From positions 32,138,515 to 32,202,514 of the forward strand of contig OU015528.1 of assembly GCA_907165065.1 (NCBI GenBank): 64,000 nt of DNA, in the 5' to 3' direction. Below, piece by piece: positions 62,301-64,000 of the stretch (its first letter is position 1; every line of letters starts with the position of its first letter). The position numbers were made by a program, and so were the translations under genes. The notes under the pieces are model-generated. The model made no database searches. It was given only the letters and a program-made list of their open reading frames with translations, and was not told the DNA's origin. This stretch comes from Caprimulgus europaeus. Lineage: Eukaryota > Chordata > Aves > Caprimulgiformes > Caprimulgidae.

Positions 62301-63333
62301 TGACTTTCATTTTCAATAAAAAAGTATCTAGCATGTAATGCTGTAGAGATAACCTTGCAGGTATGACCTCAGCTTAAGTGATGCTTGCTTGAGGCTGATG
62401 TGCCTGAAGTCAAAATGTCAACCTTAACTGTTTAATTACAAACCATTTTTGTCTGGGGCTTTGAATGAGGATCAGGATTGTTACCAAAACCCATGTGATT
62501 TGTAACTGAGTAATACATCTGCATTACTTCTGAGATGAGAGGATGCTTACAAATGAAGACCAGATTGGAAAACAGACTTCAGAAGGAAAAGAAACAAAAG
62601 GCGTAAAAGCAATGTTTTTAGAGAGTGATTTCTCAGTATGTTCTTGTATTGGTGCATATGACAGTGTTATTAAATAGTAAATTAATTTATATGAAAGGTG
62701 ACTTTATTTGCTTGATCTCTCAATAATTAATCTTTTTCTTTAATGTGACACCCTGGATTGAGGGCTGGATAAATTTATCGGCCATTGTCTGAACTACAAA
62801 CAAAACTAGTCTGTACAGGGGAAGTAAATGAAAAACACAGAAAATGTAGCTTCACTTTTATTTCTTCCTTCTTTAATGTTTGGCTTTTGTGAATTTTGTG
62901 GGAGAATGTTTGAAAAACTCTGTATTCTTGCTTAAAAAATGTTTTAAAATAAACTGAGCAGGAGTTACTTTTTTTAATGAATCTTATTTAAAAAAAAAAG
63001 CCTGTTTTGTTTTTTTTTTTTAAATGTCAGAATATCTAATGAAGGGACAACTTAAAATCTGTGAAAGTGTCACTTTCACTTTGTGGAGATCACTTAGAAT
63101 ATAATGTAAACAGTGGAAGTAGAATATGTAGGTGTCCTCATCAGGGAAGGATGAAAATACAGATTTTCTCCTTTTTATTCTACAAATGGAATAAATGCTA
63201 TTTGCATCACAAAAGAGGTAACAGTAATCCAACACTGAATATGATTTATTTGACAACAAATGGTGGAACCTTGAATCTTAAGCACTGTGAATAACCTGTA
63301 TACTTTTAGAAATAACTATCTGTCTTTTGTCAG
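59358..63333 (+). other. CAND1: CAND1 intron 1
   Basis: The intron is 3,976 bases long, phase 2, with GT at 59358-59359 and AG at 63332-63333 (acceptor 'ctatctgtcttttgtcag'). The first 470 bases are CpG-rich and the rest is AT-rich. It contains a T run of 17 at 61712-61728 and A/T runs near 62,990-63,020. I see no CR1, LTR or nested gene. Confidence 0.95.
61712..61728 (+). repeat. Poly-T run in CAND1 intron 1
   Basis: Seventeen T residues are preceded by a pyrimidine-rich stretch. No repeat body is attached. Confidence 0.92.
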
Positions 63334-63477
63334 GTTTATGGCTACCAATGACTTGATGACAGAACTACAGAAAGATTCTATCAAGCTGGATGATGACAGT
63401 GAAAGAAAGGTGGTGAAGATGATTTTGAAATTGCTGGAGGATAAAAATGGTGAAGTGCAAAACTTAGCAGTCAAATG
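63334..63477 (+). CDS. CAND1: CAND1 coding exon 2
   Basis: Exon 2 completes the split Arg codon (AG+G) and reads [20 protein letters not shown], then [20 protein letters not shown] and VQNLAVK, ending with TG of a Cys codon at donor ATG|GTAGGT (GT at 63478-63479). It encodes residues 23-71 of CAND1, the first HEAT-repeat helices. As far as I remember the human protein, these residues are identical. The length is 144 bases and both splice sites are canonical. The rest of the gene (over 1,150 residues) lies to the right of the window. Confidence 0.97.
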
Positions 63478-64000
63478 GTAGGTATTTTTTTTTATGGTGT
63501 AAACATAAAGCACTTTTGAAAAACTTAAAGGACCATTGCTATGCAAAATAATTGCGAAATTGGTGGTCCCAAAGAAACCCTTGTACTTGTAGGCTACCTG
63601 CCTTAATTGTAGTTTCTTACAGAACTATCTTTTGTTGACGTTGCGGATTAACATTTGAGGTTTCACATGACACGTAGGACATGCAGTCCTTGCTGAAAGT
63701 GTATGAATGAAATGCTTGTTCTTTGGTGATGATTCTTGAATGCTCAATAGATTTTAAAAGTTAATAAATTATTGGTGGTTGCTACATTGATACCCAACTG
63801 TGAGAAGGTAGGTGATGTGTAGGGGAAGAATTGTAGTATTGAAGTAGTTTTCAAGCAGAAATAAAAACATTAAAAAGGTAAATATATGGTCTTGTTATCA
63901 AATACGGAACTCATCTCTTCACTAACATTCAAAATATTGCAGTAATGATTTTACATGCTTTACAGGAACTGTAAATGTGTTTTGGGGTCAGAGTGCAGTT
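63478..64000 (+). other. CAND1: CAND1 intron 2 (part)
   Basis: AT-rich intronic sequence runs to the window edge. The next coding residues of the family (LGPLVSKVKE) are not seen before position 64000. Confidence 0.9.

Noticed and set aside
1-64000. CRISPR arrays, operons, tRNA genes, telomeric repeats, or viral internal coding regions
   Set aside because: None seen. All retroviral traces are LTRs only; no gag, pol or env text from a retrovirus was recognised.

Overview
This window is vertebrate nuclear DNA, almost certainly from a bird. It carries many CR1 LINE fragments whose 3' ends finish in the (ATTCTATG)-type tail, several solo-LTR fossils of families common in avian genomes, very few SINEs, and two genes that are neighbours across amniotes. 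I cannot name the species. There are no operons, CRISPR arrays or prokaryotic features.

The two gene anchors face away from each other. At 9.93-9.99 kb on the minus strand, in a GC-rich CpG island (about 9.33-10.85 kb), lies the first coding exon of GRIP1 (N-terminus MPGWKKNIPICLQAE...); the window left of it is GRIP1 intron 1. At 59.29-59.36 kb and 63.33-63.48 kb on the plus strand lie coding exons 1 and 2 of CAND1, starting inside a second CpG island (about 58.4-59.8 kb) that has ZNF143-type, NRF1-type, CRE-like and CCAAT sites. This divergent GRIP1/CAND1 order matches human 12q14.3. About 49 kb separates the two start codons.

The intergenic part holds repeats. There are CR1 fragments at 15.2-16.5 kb (one nested in another), 17.15-19.0 kb (a long copy with a broken reverse transcriptase), 19.9-20.6, 29.0 and 41.1-41.5 kb, plus one at 0.35-0.53 kb inside the GRIP1 intron. 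LTR fossils lie at 14.39-14.66, 24.31-25.05, 25.19-25.74, 29.56-30.70 and 37.09-38.07 kb. A (CTATAT)n array sits at 27.96-28.11 kb and a 5S-rRNA-derived SINE remnant at 44.2-44.4 kb.

Between 42 and 46.3 kb on the plus strand there are exon-like segments that I cannot assign to a known gene. One is a spliceable pair (45,924-45,981 joined to 46,177-46,274) with in-phase splice sites and a stop codon. Another is a terminal-exon-like frame (42,061-42,291) followed by AATAAA. They are the best candidates here for something undescribed: a lineage-restricted gene, or the decaying remains of one. The rest (30.8-37 kb, 46.7-58.3 kb and most of the GRIP1 intron) is AT-rich sequence in which I see no convincing gene.
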